A stretch of DNA of 64,000 nucleotides, taken from the NCBI GenBank assembly GCA_963830775.1, contig CAWHNT010000038.1, positions 110,903 through 174,902 of the forward strand, read 5' to 3'. A program made the translations under genes and the position numbers. The notes beneath the pieces were generated by a model. That model did not search any database. It worked only from the letters and a program-made list of their open reading frames with translations, and was not told where the DNA came from. The DNA is from CAWHNT01 sp963830775 (lineage in GTDB: Bacteria; Pseudomonadota; Alphaproteobacteria; Geminicoccales; Geminicoccaceae). Position 1 is the stretch's first letter. Every line of letters starts with the position of its first letter. Below, piece after piece: positions 37,407 to 48,788 of the stretch.

Positions 37407-37661
37407 ATGGCTGATGACATCGAGCAGCGGCTGATCGAGCGGCCGGAGACGGATGCCGAGCGGACGGCGTTGCGGGCGCTGGTGCGGTTGCGGGGTGAGG
37501 GGAAGGCCCTGGAGGAGATTGCGGCCGGGGTGAAGGAGGCGAGCGGGATCGAGCTGTCGGCCGAGGCGGTGGACCGGGTGCTGCGGCGGGTGGCGGGGCC
37601 GGTGGCGCGCGAGAGCGGGGGCGATCCGGAGTACTTCACCGGCTATCTCGGGGGCGGCTGA
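37407..37661 (+). CDS. Small hypothetical protein
   Basis: An 84-residue charged protein (MADDIEQRLIERPETDAERT at the start), helical, with no recognised domain. ATG at 37407 after GCGGAGGGC gives a good SD. It overlaps the end of the convergent GH13 gene by 19 bases. Confidence 0.6.
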   Translation: MADDIEQRLIERPETDAERTALRALVRLRGEGKALEEIAAGVKEASGIELSAEAVDRVLRRVAGPVARESGGDPEYFTGYLGGG

Positions 37662-39278
37662 GCCTCCTCGAGGCGGAACCAGCGATAACCGTAAGGGCCG
37701 AGCTCGATGCCGTTCCCGGCCGCGGGGTAGCGCTGGTCGGAGGCCAGCTCGACGAGCCGGCTGCCTTCCAGGCCGGGCAGGCGGAGCTGGGCGCGGCAGG
37801 GCGTGTCGGCCAGGTTGTGGGTGATGACCACGGTGCCGCCCCGCCAGCAGGCGCTGTGGGCGAAGACGTGGGGCTGGTCGGTGTCGATGACGCTGGGCTC
37901 CGCGTAGCCGATCTCGGGAAAGCTGCGCCGGGCACGGATCAGGTGGCCGATCCGGTTCATCAGCGAGTCGTGATCGTCGAACTGGGCGCGGACGTTGAGC
38001 TTATCGGGAGCGTAGTCGGGCTCGCTGATCACGGGCCGGATGAGCTTCTCCGCGGGTGCCGTGGAGAAGCCGGCATTGGGACCGTCCGACCACTGCATGG
38101 GCGTGCGCACGCCCATCCGCTCTTCCAGGGAGAGGTCGTCGCCCATGCCGATCTCGTCGCCGTAGCGCATCACCTGGCTGCCGGGCAGGCTGAACATCAG
38201 GCTGTGCGCCATCTCGATCCGGCGCCGGTCGTTGCCCAGCATGGGTGCCAGGCGGCGGCGGACGCCGCGGTCGTAGAGCTGCATGCTCTTCTCGGGCCCG
38301 AAGGCGGCGAAGCACTCCTGCGCGCTCCTCCGGGGTGAGCCGCCCGAGGTCGATCTCGTCGTGGCCGCGCAGGAACTGCGCCCACTGCCCCTTCTCCGGG
38401 ATCCGCGGCAGGCCCTCCAGCGCCCGTGCCAGAGCCTCCGGCCGCTTGCGGGCGAGGCTCAGGAACAGAGGCTGGTTGAGCAGGAAGGCGAACAGCATGT
38501 GCATGCGGTCGCCGTCGCCGAAATACTCGTCGATCTTGTCACGGCTGACATTGGCCTCGGCCAGCATGATCGCGTCGCCGCAGCGCCAGCCGATGAAGTC
38601 GTGCATCTCGCGCAGGAAGGCGTACATGGCCTCCCCCTGCTCGCCCTGGCCACCCTTGCCGTTCGTGAGCTCGATCAGGAAGGGGGCGGCATCGACGCGG
38701 AAGCCCGAGACCCCGAGCTCCAGCCAGAAGCCCATGATCTTCAGGATCTCGCGGCGCACGGCGGGGTTGGCGATGTTGAGGTCGGGCTGGTGCTCGTAGA
38801 AGCGATGGAAGTAGTAGGCGCCGGCCTTGCGGTTCCAGGTCCAGGTGGTCTTCTGCACGCCGGGGAAGACGGTGCCCTTGTCGTGGTCGGCGGGCCGCTC
38901 GGCCGACCAGATGTAGAAGTCGTGGAAGGGGCTCTTCGGATCGCAGCCCTGCTGGAACCAGGGGTGCTGGTCCGAGGTGTGGTTGACCACGAGGTCGATG
39001 ATCAGGCGGATGCCGCGCTGCCGGAGCTCGAAGCTGAAGTCGGCGAAGTCGCCGAGGCTGCCGAGGCGGGAATCGACGGCGTAGTAGTCGGTGATGTCGT
39101 AGCCGTCGTCGAGGTTGGGCGTGGGATGGAAGGGCTGCAGCCAGACGCAGTCCACCCCCAGGTTCTCCAGGTGGTCGATGCGCTGGGTCAGGCCCGGGAA
39201 GTCGCCGATCCCGTCGCCGTTCGAGTCCATGAAGGTCTCGACGTCGAGATTGTAGATGACGGCGTTCTTGTACCACAT
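37643..39278 (-). pseudogene. Trehalose synthase-like GH13 enzyme with one +1 frameshift
   Basis: A 544-residue family-13 glycoside hydrolase. Catalytic residues are visible as GFRVDAAPF (nucleophile D196), LAEANV (acid E241) and FLRGHDEIDL, and the sequence opening (YNLDVETFMDSNGDGIGDF) matches TreS, which interconverts maltose and trehalose. The frame breaks at 38321; deleting one base joins TPEER to QECFAAFGPEKSM and leaves 545 codons. ATG at 39278 (MWYKNAV). A branching or other isomerase relative is possible. Confidence 0.85.
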
Positions 39279-39309
39279 GGCGGCTGCCCTCCCCGGGGGT
39301 CCCGCCTGC

Positions 39310-39942
39310 TCAATCCGGAGCGGCGGCCGCCAGTTCCACAGGCCGGGTGCTGAAAAGCTCGCCCTGGCAGGGCGCGAAGCCGCGGCGGTGGTGGGGGGTG
39401 AGGCCCAGCGAGCCCAGCGCGGTGCGGTGCTCGCGCGTGCCGTAGCCGGCGTTGCGCTCCCAGCCATAGCCCGGGTAGCGCGCCCCGAGCCGGCACATCA
39501 GCCGGTCGCGCAGCACCTTGGCGACGATCGAGGCGGCACTGATCGCGGGAACCAGGGCGTCGCCGTCGACGATGCAGCGCGTCGGCAGGTCGAGCGGCGG
39601 GGCGCGGTTGCCGTCGACCAGCACGGCGCGCGGGCGCAAGGGCAGCCGGGCGACGGCGCGGCGCATCGCCAGCATGGTCGCCCCCAGGATGTTGAGCCGC
39701 TCGATCTCGGCCACCGAGGCGGCACCGATCGCGATCAGCGCCTGCTCGCGCAAGGTGACGGCCAGCGCCTCGCGGCGGCCGGCGGTGAGCTGCTTCGAGT
39801 CGGCCAGGCCCTCGAGCGGCACGCGCAGGATCACGGCGGCGGCGAAGACGGGTCCTGCGAGCGGCCCGCGGCCGACCTCGTCCACACCGGCCACCGGGTC
39901 GTCGGGGCCGAGCGCCAGCTCCTCCAGCAGGGCCGCGATCAC
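39310..39942 (-). CDS. rnhB: Ribonuclease HII
   Basis: A 210-residue RNase HII removing ribonucleotides from DNA. Catalytic acids are in VDEVGRGPLAGP and LVDGNRAP; the C-terminal SIVAKVLRDRLM and YPGYGWERNAGYGT segments are diagnostic. GTG at 39942 overlaps the upstream asparaginase stop (GTGA), so it is translationally coupled to it. Confidence 0.95.
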   Translation of the reverse strand: MIAALLEELALGPDDPVAGVDEVGRGPLAGPVFAAAVILRVPLEGLADSKQLTAGRREALAVTLREQALIAIGAASVAEIERLNILGATMLAMRRAVARLPLRPRAVLVDGNRAPPLDLPTRCIVDGDALVPAISAASIVAKVLRDRLMCRLGARYPGYGWERNAGYGTREHRTALGSLGLTPHHRRGFAPCQGELFSTRPVELAAAAPD

Positions 39943-40916
39943 ACGAGCCAGCCCGCAGCCGGGCGAACCTCGCCCGCCACCGTCCCGTTCCAGTCGCGCA
40001 AGGTGGGCCGGGCGAACCGGGCCAAGGCTGCGGACGCGGTTGCCGGGATCAGGCCCAGGTGGTCGAGGAGGGCCAGCAGCGCCACCTCGGCTGCCCTGGT
40101 GGCACCGTCGCGCGCCTTCACGGCGATCCCCAGGCCCTGGTCCGGGACCGCGGCCAGGTACACGCCTTCGGCACCCGTCTTGGCAATGACCTCGGGGACG
40201 GCGCGCATGAGGGCGGTGCAGAGGCGCCCGGTCCCGGCCACGAGCTCGGGATGAGCGCGCATGGCAAGGCCGATACGCTCCAGCGGCCCGCCGTCGGATG
40301 CGAGATGGGCGGCCGCCAGCGCCAGTGCCCGCAGCGGCATGACGAAGGCGGGCAGGCTGCAGCCGTCGATCCCGGGCGCTTCGACCTCCGGCAGGCCTGC
40401 CGCCCGGGCCAGGGCAGTGGCGATGTAGCGCTGCACGGGGTGGTCGGGCTTCTCGTAGCCCGCGACCGGCCAGCCGGCATGGAGGCAGGCGGCGAGGAGG
40501 CCGGTGTGCTTGCCGGAGCAGTTGTTGTGCAGGCGGGTGGGCCGCTCGCCGCGGGCCAGCAGTGCTGCCGCGGACGCGGGATGGGTCGGCGGGTGCGGGC
40601 CGCAGGCGAGGTGACGCTCCTCGAGCCCGAGCCTGGCGAGCCAGGCGGCCACGCGCTCGACATGCATGGGCTCGCCGCCATGCGAGGCGCAGGCCAGGGC
40701 CAGCTCGGCCCCGCTCACGCCCAGCGCGTCGGCGGCCCCGGTCTCGACCAGGGCCAGGGCCTGGAAGGGCTTGATCGCCGAGCGCGGGTAGACGGCCTCG
40801 TCGACGGCACCCTTGGCCAGCCGGACATGGCCGCTTGCGTCGATGACACAGACGTCGACCCGATGCCGACTTTCGACGCGGCCGCCGCGGACGACCTCGA
40901 CCGCCACCTCGCCCAT
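39939..40916 (-). CDS. Asparaginase, Rhizobium ReAV-type
   Basis: A 325-residue asparaginase of the class III type, distinct from bacterial type I/II enzymes. The catalytic Ser-Lys tandem is visible as PRSAIKPFQ (S46, K49); the zinc-site cysteines in related enzymes match NNCSGKH and DGCSLPAF, and ASHGGE lies between. ATG at 40916 is chosen over a long upstream extension. Coupled to rnhB by GTGA overlap. Confidence 0.85.
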   Translation of the reverse strand: MGEVAVEVVRGGRVESRHRVDVCVIDASGHVRLAKGAVDEAVYPRSAIKPFQALALVETGAADALGVSGAELALACASHGGEPMHVERVAAWLARLGLEERHLACGPHPPTHPASAAALLARGERPTRLHNNCSGKHTGLLAACLHAGWPVAGYEKPDHPVQRYIATALARAAGLPEVEAPGIDGCSLPAFVMPLRALALAAAHLASDGGPLERIGLAMRAHPELVAGTGRLCTALMRAVPEVIAKTGAEGVYLAAVPDQGLGIAVKARDGATRAAEVALLALLDHLGLIPATASAALARFARPTLRDWNGTVAGEVRPAAGWLV

Positions 40917-40990
40917 CGCTATCCCACAAGTTCTGTCGCCGGACCCGGAAGGACCATACCTCCCGCCGGCAGGCAAGTCGGGGGATCGCG

Positions 40991-41368
40991 GTGAGCCGCT
41001 TCTTCATCGTGATGGCGGCCCTGTTCGGGCTGAGCGGCGTGGCCGCCGGGGCGCTGGGCGCGCACGGTGCCGGCGTGCTGGGCGATCCCCGGGCGGGCGA
41101 GCTGCTGCGGACCGGCTCGTCCTATGCGATCTGGCACGCGCTCGCGATCCTGGCCTACCTCGCCTTGTGGGGCCGGAGCAACGTGCCGCTGGCGCTCTTC
41201 ACCTTCGGCACGCTGCTGTTCTCCTTCAGCCTCTACGGGCTCGCCTTCGGCGCGCCGCCGACGTTGGGCTACGCGACGCCCATCGGCGGCGTCCTCCTCA
41301 TGGGCGGCTGGCTCGGCGTCGCCATCGTGGCGCTGGCCGACCGCTATGACGGCCTCAAGGGTTTTTGA
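40991..41368 (+). CDS. DUF423 family membrane protein
   Basis: A 125-residue four-helix inner-membrane protein of the YgdD/YwdK type (GALGAHGAG near the start, YGLAFGAPPT and GGVLLMGGWL). Function is unknown. GTG at 40991. It overlaps the convergent lipoprotein gene by 14 bases. Confidence 0.8.
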   Translation: MSRFFIVMAALFGLSGVAAGALGAHGAGVLGDPRAGELLRTGSSYAIWHALAILAYLALWGRSNVPLALFTFGTLLFSFSLYGLAFGAPPTLGYATPIGGVLLMGGWLGVAIVALADRYDGLKGF

Positions 41369-42656
41369 GGTCGTCCAGCACCGCTTCCAGCGCCTCGTCC
41401 GACAGCCGCCCGCCGCCGCCTGAGCGGCCGACCCGGACCACGGCCTCGCCCTTGGCATGGTCGACCTTCTCGACCATGCCGAAGGTGCGCATGCCGTCGG
41501 GCCCCGTCACCTGGACGAGGCTGGAGCGGCCAACCGAGGCTGACGGCACCACCACATGCTCGGCGTCGATCCAGGTGCCCTCGGCCGGGCCGTCCATGGT
41601 CTCGATCTTGGCACGTTGCCGGCCATGGGCGACCGGCGTCACGCCAGCAGCCGGTAGGGCGGTGAGGCTCGCCAGCACCGCCTCGGCATCGGCCGCTCGC
41701 CCCTCGCCCGTGGTCTGGGCCAGGATCTGGAGCAGGTCGCTGAGCCGCGGGCGCGGGGCCGCGGTCTCGAAGACGGCGACGTCCTCCGGCAGCACGGCAC
41801 CCGGGCCGCCGCCTTCGAGGACACCACGGTCGGAGCGGTGGCGGCCCTCGGCCACGGCGAAGGTGTGCCGCTCGCGCATGGTGTGGCGGGCCTCGAAGGC
41901 GCGGCCCGCGGCACGGTCGAGCAGCGTCACCTCGAGGGCACCCACCCGGCCGACCTCGAACGCGTTGATGTCGTAGGTGTAGGGCTCGTAGACCGGGGTC
42001 TCGAGATAGCGTTCGGTGCTGGCAAGCTGCTCGGACGCCTTGGCCCGGCCGGGGCGCAGCCGGTCGATGCCGCGGATCACGGCGCTGCCGACGAGGCCGA
42101 TCAGATCGAGCGAGGGCTCTCCGGTCGCCATCACCCGGCCACCGCCGCCACCACCACTCTCCTCCTCGGCCTCCTCGCGCAGCTTCGCCCATTCGGGGTT
42201 CACGCTGCGCCGGGTCCGGGTACGGTACTCGGAGCGGACCAGCTCATGGGCGACGAGGCGGCGCCCGCCGCCGGGGACGACCCGGGGCCGGCTGGCGGCG
42301 ATGAGGCAGCGACCGTCCCCGGTCTTCTCGGCGACCGGGATCGGCAGGTCGAGGTCGATCGCACCCGCCGCCTCCTCGGGCGTCAGCAGCAGGGGTCCGT
42401 CGGCGATGGCAAGCGCCAGGGGAGCATCCTCCGGGCGGAGGTGCCGCAGGTCGGTCTCCGCCATCGCCAGCACGGCGGCGGCAAGCGCGCGGCAGTCGGC
42501 GGCATCCGGCCAGGGCACCGCGAAGGCCGAGGCCTCGGCCGTGACGGGTGCGGGCTCGGAGGCCTCCGCCGCCTCCTTGTGGGCGGGGGCCGTGGCACAC
42601 CCGCCGATCAAGGTCAGCGTCGCTCCGAAGGCCAACGCCCGCACCCGTCCCGCCAT
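41355..42656 (-). CDS. Putative lipoprotein of unknown family
   Basis: A 433-residue exported protein with a lipobox LIGGC at residues 16-20, then an Ala/Glu-rich linker, a cysteine pair with Pro-rich spacing and a C-terminal beta-rich stretch (SLVQVTGPDGMRTFGMVEKV). A GGGGGG run sits mid-protein. No domain recognised; possibly an outer-membrane-anchored protein. ATG at 42656 in the family manner of lipoproteins. Confidence 0.7.
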   Translation of the reverse strand: MAGRVRALAFGATLTLIGGCATAPAHKEAAEASEPAPVTAEASAFAVPWPDAADCRALAAAVLAMAETDLRHLRPEDAPLALAIADGPLLLTPEEAAGAIDLDLPIPVAEKTGDGRCLIAASRPRVVPGGGRRLVAHELVRSEYRTRTRRSVNPEWAKLREEAEEESGGGGGGRVMATGEPSLDLIGLVGSAVIRGIDRLRPGRAKASEQLASTERYLETPVYEPYTYDINAFEVGRVGALEVTLLDRAAGRAFEARHTMRERHTFAVAEGRHRSDRGVLEGGGPGAVLPEDVAVFETAAPRPRLSDLLQILAQTTGEGRAADAEAVLASLTALPAAGVTPVAHGRQRAKIETMDGPAEGTWIDAEHVVVPSASVGRSSLVQVTGPDGMRTFGMVEKVDHAKGEAVVRVGRSGGGGRLSDEALEAVLDDLKNP

Positions 42657-42718
42657 GACCGCCTCGCTCTCAGCACAGGCGAGCGAGCATACAACAACTA
42701 ACGCAAAGGTTGATAGAT

Positions 42719-44077
42719 TTATGCGGCCCGAGCTCGTGCGGTACGCTCGATCTCGGCACTCACCTTGTCGAGCACGTCGGCGAGCAGGCTCTCATCGTCG
42801 GCCTCGACCATCACCCGGATGACGGGCTCGGTGCCCGAGGCCCGGACCAGAAGCCGGCCGCGGTCGGCGAGGCGGCGCTGCTCGGCCTCGATCAGGCGCT
42901 GGATCGGCGGGGCGGCGAGGTCGAGCCGCTGGGCGGTGCGCACGTTGCGCAGGCGCTGCGGCAGGGGCTCGAACGGGCGGCCGACCTCGCTGAGCGGCCG
43001 GTCCCGCTCGCGGGCGACGGCCAGGACCTGGAGTGCCGCCAGCATCCCGTCGCCGGTGGTGGCGAAGTCGGAGAGCACGATGTGGCCGGACTGCTCGCCG
43101 CCGACATTGCAGTCGTCGGCCCGCATCCGCTCGACCACGTAGCGGTCGCCGACCTTGGTGCGCAGGAGCTGGAGGCCGCGGCCGGCGAGGAAGTTCTCGA
43201 GCCCCAGGTTCGACATCAAGGTGGCCACCACGCCTGGCCCGCGCAGCCGTTGCGCCGTCTGCCAGCTCAGGGCGATCAGGGCCAGCACCTGGTCGCCGTC
43301 GATCAGCACGCCGCGCTCGTCGCAAAGGACGAGGCGGTCGGCGTCGCCGTCGAGAGCGATGCCGGCATCGGCCCCGTGCTCCAGCACCGCCCGGCAGAGC
43401 TGCTCGGGATGGTTGGAGCCGCAGCGATCGTTGATGTTGAGGCCGTTGGGCGAGGTGCCGAGCTTCACCACCTCGGCCCCCAGCTCCCAGAACAGCTCGG
43501 GTGCTATGTGGTAGGCGGCCCCGTTGGCGCAGTCGACCACGATCTTGAGGCCGGCGAGGCTCAGGCCCTTGGGGAAGCTCGACTTCAGGTTCTCGATGTA
43601 GCGGCCGCGGGCGTCGTCGATCCGCTGTGCCCGCCCGAGCTCGGCCGGGGGTGCCAGGCCATTGCCGTTGAGCGTGCCCATCTCGCGCTCGATCTCGGCC
43701 TCGATCTCGTCCGAGAGCTTGAACCCGTCCGGGCCGAACAGCTTGATGCCGTTGTCGTGGAACGGGTTGTGGGAGGCCGAGACGACCACGCCCAGGTCCG
43801 CGCGCAGCGAGCGGGTGAGGAAGGCCACGGCCGGTGTGGGCATCGGGCCCAGGAGCAGCACGCTCATCCCGCCGGAGGTGAAGCCCGCCTGCAGGGCCGG
43901 CTCGAGCATGTAGCCGGAGAGGCGGGTGTCCTTGCCGATGACGACGCGATGCGGATGGTCGCCGCGGCGGAAAAGCTTGGCCGCGGCCTTGCCCAGGCTG
44001 AGAGCCACCTCGGCGGTCATCGGGTGCGTGTTGGCGGCACCGCGAATCCCGTCGGTGCCGAACAGCTGACGCTCCAT
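42719..44077 (-). CDS. glmM: Phosphoglucosamine mutase
   Basis: A 452-residue enzyme converting glucosamine-6-phosphate to glucosamine-1-phosphate for peptidoglycan. The phosphoserine loop is SASHNP with Ser102, the metal loop DGDADR near residue 245, and the GEQSGH sugar-binding and RASGTEP phosphate-binding loops follow. ATG at 44077 (MERQLFGTDGIRG) is standard for the family. Confidence 0.97.
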   Translation of the reverse strand: MERQLFGTDGIRGAANTHPMTAEVALSLGKAAAKLFRRGDHPHRVVIGKDTRLSGYMLEPALQAGFTSGGMSVLLLGPMPTPAVAFLTRSLRADLGVVVSASHNPFHDNGIKLFGPDGFKLSDEIEAEIEREMGTLNGNGLAPPAELGRAQRIDDARGRYIENLKSSFPKGLSLAGLKIVVDCANGAAYHIAPELFWELGAEVVKLGTSPNGLNINDRCGSNHPEQLCRAVLEHGADAGIALDGDADRLVLCDERGVLIDGDQVLALIALSWQTAQRLRGPGVVATLMSNLGLENFLAGRGLQLLRTKVGDRYVVERMRADDCNVGGEQSGHIVLSDFATTGDGMLAALQVLAVARERDRPLSEVGRPFEPLPQRLRNVRTAQRLDLAAPPIQRLIEAEQRRLADRGRLLVRASGTEPVIRVMVEADDESLLADVLDKVSAEIERTARARAA

Positions 44078-44231
44078 CTCAGGCTCCCGAAACTCTACTG
44101 CAGGTGGAATAGTTAAGAAATGGTTCGCGATCTACCCTGCATGGCGATAGCCAGGTGCGCACTGCGGCACGGTAGCGTTGCCGGCAGCACACCCGACGGT
44201 AAGTTCAGGCTCTGCGAACAGGCCAGCCGTC

Positions 44232-44447
44232 ATGCCATGCGATCCCCTCAGCCCCGATATCCTGATCAGACCCAACGGGCAGGTTGAGCTCCTCGACCGT
44301 CCCGATCCGGCCGCCTCGACCGGCAGCTATGGTGAAACGATGCGGCCCTGCTCCTATGGCGTGGCCGCCAGTGCCCGCACCCGTCGGATGCGGGCGCGAG
44401 TGCCGGACCGGCTGGTGCGCGGCCAGCTCGTGGACATCGAGGAGTAG
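44232..44447 (+). CDS. Possible small protein, unsupported
   Basis: A 71-residue reading frame (MPCDPLSPDILIRPNGQVEL at the start, ending LVRGQLVDIEE) between glmM and the amidohydrolase gene, convergent with the latter. No SD and no recognised family; could be chance. Listed because the spacing fits a gene and the frame is free of overlap with others. Confidence 0.3.
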   Translation: MPCDPLSPDILIRPNGQVELLDRPDPAASTGSYGETMRPCSYGVAASARTRRMRARVPDRLVRGQLVDIEE

Positions 44448-44450
44448 GCC

Positions 44451-45483
<1,033 letters not shown>

Positions 45484-45487
<4 letters not shown>

Positions 45488-46326
45488 CGCAGCATCCTGA
45501 GGCCGATATTGACCCAGTCCACAAGATCGCCCAGCCGGGCGATGTAGGGGTCGGGCAGGGCCAGCCGTGCATCGTCCTCGCCCTTGGCGTGGCGCTCCAG
45601 CGTGTCGATCAGCCGGCGCAGCCGCTGCTCGTGCAGGCCCATCGCCTGCTGGATGGGGTCGGTGACCAGGCCCATGAAGGTGGAGCAGACGGCAAACAGC
45701 ATCATCACCAGCACGGTCATGAAGATGGTGAACGGCCAGCTCGCCTCGGTCGGCCACCACGCATAATAGATCTCCCCGGCCCAGGCCCCGGCCCAGAAGC
45801 TCTCAACGGCACTCTGCTCGGCATATTGCTGCGCCAGCAGCGGCCCCAGCGACAGGGCCCCCGGGGTCAGGGCATGGAGGACCAGGAACCCGACCATCAG
45901 CGCGATCATGCCGGCCGCAAGCTCGGCCACGGCATGCCTGGCGGCCATGTACTCGGAGAGGAGCGCTTCCGTCCGCTCGGCCCGAGCCGGCATCTCGCGC
46001 GAGTGCATGATCTGCTCCAGGCCCAGCAGCTCGCCCGCCACGACCTCGCCGATCCGGCGCGAGAGGCGGGTCTCCATGAACAGCCGCCGGGTGGCGAGCC
46101 AGCGCGCCAGCCTCTCCAGCCCCAGCCAGCGGACGAGCATGGCGCTCAGATGCAGGAAGAACGCAGGCCCGACCAGGAGCACGTTCAAAGGCGAGCGGAG
46201 CAGGTCCAGGCCCAGCGCTGCCTGGTGCAGACGGATGGTGCCGGCAATGCTGAAGTGCCGGCGCGTGAAGGCCGGGATGCGGGCGCGGCAGGCGGCGAAA
46301 TACTCGTCTGCGTCGGGCGCGCTCAT
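45484..46326 (-). CDS. Membrane protein of unknown family in the ion-channel cluster
   Basis: A 280-residue protein with three clear hydrophobic segments (LNVLLVGPAFFLHLSAMLV, AELAAGMIALMVGFLVLHAL, and IFMTVLVMMLFAVCSTFMGL) and a C-terminal amphipathic coil (EQRLRRLIDTLERHAKGEDD). It resembles a conserved uncharacterised family but I cannot name it. ATG at 46326. It lies 128 bases below the channel gene and overlaps the amidohydrolase start by four bases, so all three form one cluster. Confidence 0.7.
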
Positions 46327-46454
46327 CCGTCAGGTTCCCCTCTCAGGGCCGGAGATGGTACGGACCTGCGCAGGCGTCGAGGGTGGCACCCGACCGGTCA
46401 CCGGCCCGACCTGCAGCCCCGGAGCGCACCCCGTCGCCGAGACCTCGCGCCCGG

Positions 46455-48788
46455 TCACGGCAGGTGGCTGATCGACCAGCCTGTGAACACGGTGGCCAGC
46501 ATGGAGAGCAGGAACAGGATCCTGGTTACCTGCTCGACGGAGACGGCCAGCGTGTCGCGCTTGGCCAGACGACATCGGTCGGCCAGCATGATCGATACGA
46601 TGCAGAGCAGGCAGAGCGTGAAGAAGGCGTAGAAGAGGTACTCGATCCTGACCGTGTAGCCGATGCTCCCGAGCTGCTCGTCGATCGAGGACAGCAGCAC
46701 GGCCCCGGACAGTGCGGCGGTGACCGCCACGGTGATCTTCTCCTGGACGAGCGCCGCCGAAAAGTAGAGCGAGGCCAGCAGGATCAATGTCATCAGGCCG
46801 AGCGGCAGGAGCGTCTTCAGCAGCACGGCCCAGACGCGGCGGGCGACGTCGACCGTGACCATGAAGCCGGAGAGCTCGCGGTGGCGCGCCAGCCCGACCA
46901 GCCGGGGATCGCCCAGCGCCAATTCGGTAACCAGGATGTCGCGCCGCTTGTTGACGTTGAGCGGGGCCCATCGGGTCAGGCCGGTGAAGGCATCCGGTGC
47001 GGCGATGCTCAACGGGTCATGTGGGGTGGCAATGGCGGGAAAGAGCGAGGTCGCGGCGGCCTGGCCGAAGCCGCCGGCTGTCGCACCGCCCGATGATGGC
47101 GGTGCCTGCCCTGCCGGGCGGCCGCCCTGGGCGCGCGTGTCCTGGATGTAGACCAGCCGGTCGGATGCCGCCGTGGCATGGAAGAAGCGAACCGCCAGGG
47201 TCTGGTGGTCGACCGGATAGTCCCGCAGGTCGAAGCGGTTCTGGAAGTCGCCGCTGATGTGCCAGAGCCGATAGGTGGTGCCGTCGTCCAGGTCGCCGCG
47301 GGCGACGGGCTGGTCCGGCTCGAAGTGGCCGCGCACCAGCTCGGGGAACTCGATCCGGGCCGGGTCGGCAGCACCGGGGCTGGTGTCGCCGGCAAAGCGC
47401 ATCCAGAGATAGAGATCGGCCGTGAAGGTCGACTGCCGGATGTCGATGGAGCTGATGCTGTTCAGGTAGACGCCCGTATAGACGACCTTCTGCAGGCGCG
47501 CGTGGATCCCCTGGGCCACCTCGACCACAGCGCCCGAGCTGATCTCCGTGCCATCGGGGTTCGGCACCGGCACGAGCTGGACCGGCGCCGATTCCAGCCG
47601 TCCGGCGTGGAAAACACCCATTCGCAAGGCCTGCTGCCGACCCCGCTCGGGCGTGAACCACAGCGGGCCGTCCAGGCCGGGCAGGGCATGGACCGGGCTG
47701 TCGAGCGAGCTCAGATAGGCCTGTGCGGCAGCACGGCGGTCCGCCGTCGAGCCGTCGGGGATGGTGGCCTGCACGCTCCGCACAGCGGCGATGGCGAGCA
47801 GCGCTGCCTCGTAGCCCTGACCCGAGATGTAGGTCGGCTCCTTGTCGTACCGGCTTCGGAACCGGGTCTGGAACGCCAGGGTCTCGGCATTGGCGCTGTC
47901 GAACAGCAGCGGCGTCACCGCGTAGACCCCGTCCGAGAAGTAGCCCGGTCGGCGTTGCTCCTCCGGCTCGTTCTCGAAGTGGCGGGCGAAGAACTCGCCG
48001 GCGATCGCGTTGGTGCCGAGCACCGGGCCACGCACCACCGAGCGGCGCAGGATCTTGATGATCGCCGCGGCTTCGTCGATCGTGGCCAGCACGATGGCCG
48101 GGTTCGCCGGATCGGACGCGGCCTCCCGCGCGGCCTCCTCGGCTCCGGCGACGTCCTTGAAGCTGCGATACGTGGCAGCAAGGCCGAGCCGTGTCGCGGC
48201 ATGGCGGAAGCCGCCTGCCACCTGCTGGCCGTAGCTGTCCTCCTTGAGGAGCACGATCGCCGGCGGGGCGCCCAGCACGTAGCGCAGATAGCTGGCGATG
48301 GCACCGCCGCTCTCGCCGGTGCTGAAGCTGCCGCGGAAGAAGGTGGCGCTGTCGGTGAGCGAATCGCCCGCGGCGGTCGTGCCGATGCAGGCGATGCCGC
48401 CCTCGGCGAAGACCGGGTTGACGATGATGCCCATGGCCGTCGTGGCCGGTCCGACCACGACGAGCGCGTCGCCTGCCACGGCCTGCTTCGCCGCTGCCTT
48501 CGCCTCCCCCGGCTTGCTGGCGTCGTCGAAGACCTCGATCTCGATGGACGGGCCATTGCCCTCGGCGTTGGCCTCCTCGACCGCGAGACGGGCGCCCTCC
48601 AAGGCACCGCGGCCGTAGGGCTCCAGCGCACCGCTCGTCGAGACCACGACGGCGATCTTCGCGTCGGCGGCCTGGAGGTCGCGTGGCGCGCCGGCCAGGA
48701 GGGCCAAGCCCGCCGTGAGCACCGCCAGCCAGCGCGTGGCGTGCCCGGCCCTGCCACTCCCTTTGCGCTCCGCCCCGCACGGTGTCAC
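46455..48788 (-). CDS. Pentameric ligand-gated ion channel fused to a periplasmic binding protein
   Basis: A 777-residue chimera. A signal peptide (to about residue 40) is followed by a type I periplasmic binding domain (43-405; VVVSTSGALEPYGRGALEGA), then a Cys-loop superfamily channel: an extracellular beta domain (about 425-648) with the Pro-loop FDLRDYPVDHQTLAVRF, four helices (M1 650-676, M2 683-702, M3 712-736, M4 752-774), and a very short M3-M4 loop. M2 reads EKITVAVTAALSGAVLLSSI, with Glu at -1', the Leu 9' gate and Glu at 20', which predict a cation channel. No Cys-loop disulfide, as in other prokaryotic channels. GTG at 48788 follows GGGAGAT. The fused ligand sensor is rare. Related channels fused to PBP domains are known in some bacteria. 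Confidence 0.9.
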   Translation of the reverse strand: MTPCGAERKGSGRAGHATRWLAVLTAGLALLAGAPRDLQAADAKIAVVVSTSGALEPYGRGALEGARLAVEEANAEGNGPSIEIEVFDDASKPGEAKAAAKQAVAGDALVVVGPATTAMGIIVNPVFAEGGIACIGTTAAGDSLTDSATFFRGSFSTGESGGAIASYLRYVLGAPPAIVLLKEDSYGQQVAGGFRHAATRLGLAATYRSFKDVAGAEEAAREAASDPANPAIVLATIDEAAAIIKILRRSVVRGPVLGTNAIAGEFFARHFENEPEEQRRPGYFSDGVYAVTPLLFDSANAETLAFQTRFRSRYDKEPTYISGQGYEAALLAIAAVRSVQATIPDGSTADRRAAAQAYLSSLDSPVHALPGLDGPLWFTPERGRQQALRMGVFHAGRLESAPVQLVPVPNPDGTEISSGAVVEVAQGIHARLQKVVYTGVYLNSISSIDIRQSTFTADLYLWMRFAGDTSPGAADPARIEFPELVRGHFEPDQPVARGDLDDGTTYRLWHISGDFQNRFDLRDYPVDHQTLAVRFFHATAASDRLVYIQDTRAQGGRPAGQAPPSSGGATAGGFGQAAATSLFPAIATPHDPLSIAAPDAFTGLTRWAPLNVNKRRDILVTELALGDPRLVGLARHRELSGFMVTVDVARRVWAVLLKTLLPLGLMTLILLASLYFSAALVQEKITVAVTAALSGAVLLSSIDEQLGSIGYTVRIEYLFYAFFTLCLLCIVSIMLADRCRLAKRDTLAVSVEQVTRILFLLSMLATVFTGWSISHLP

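Noticed and set aside
44232..44447. A confident gene between glmM and the amidohydrolase
   Set aside because: It lacks an SD and a family match, so it is listed only with low confidence.
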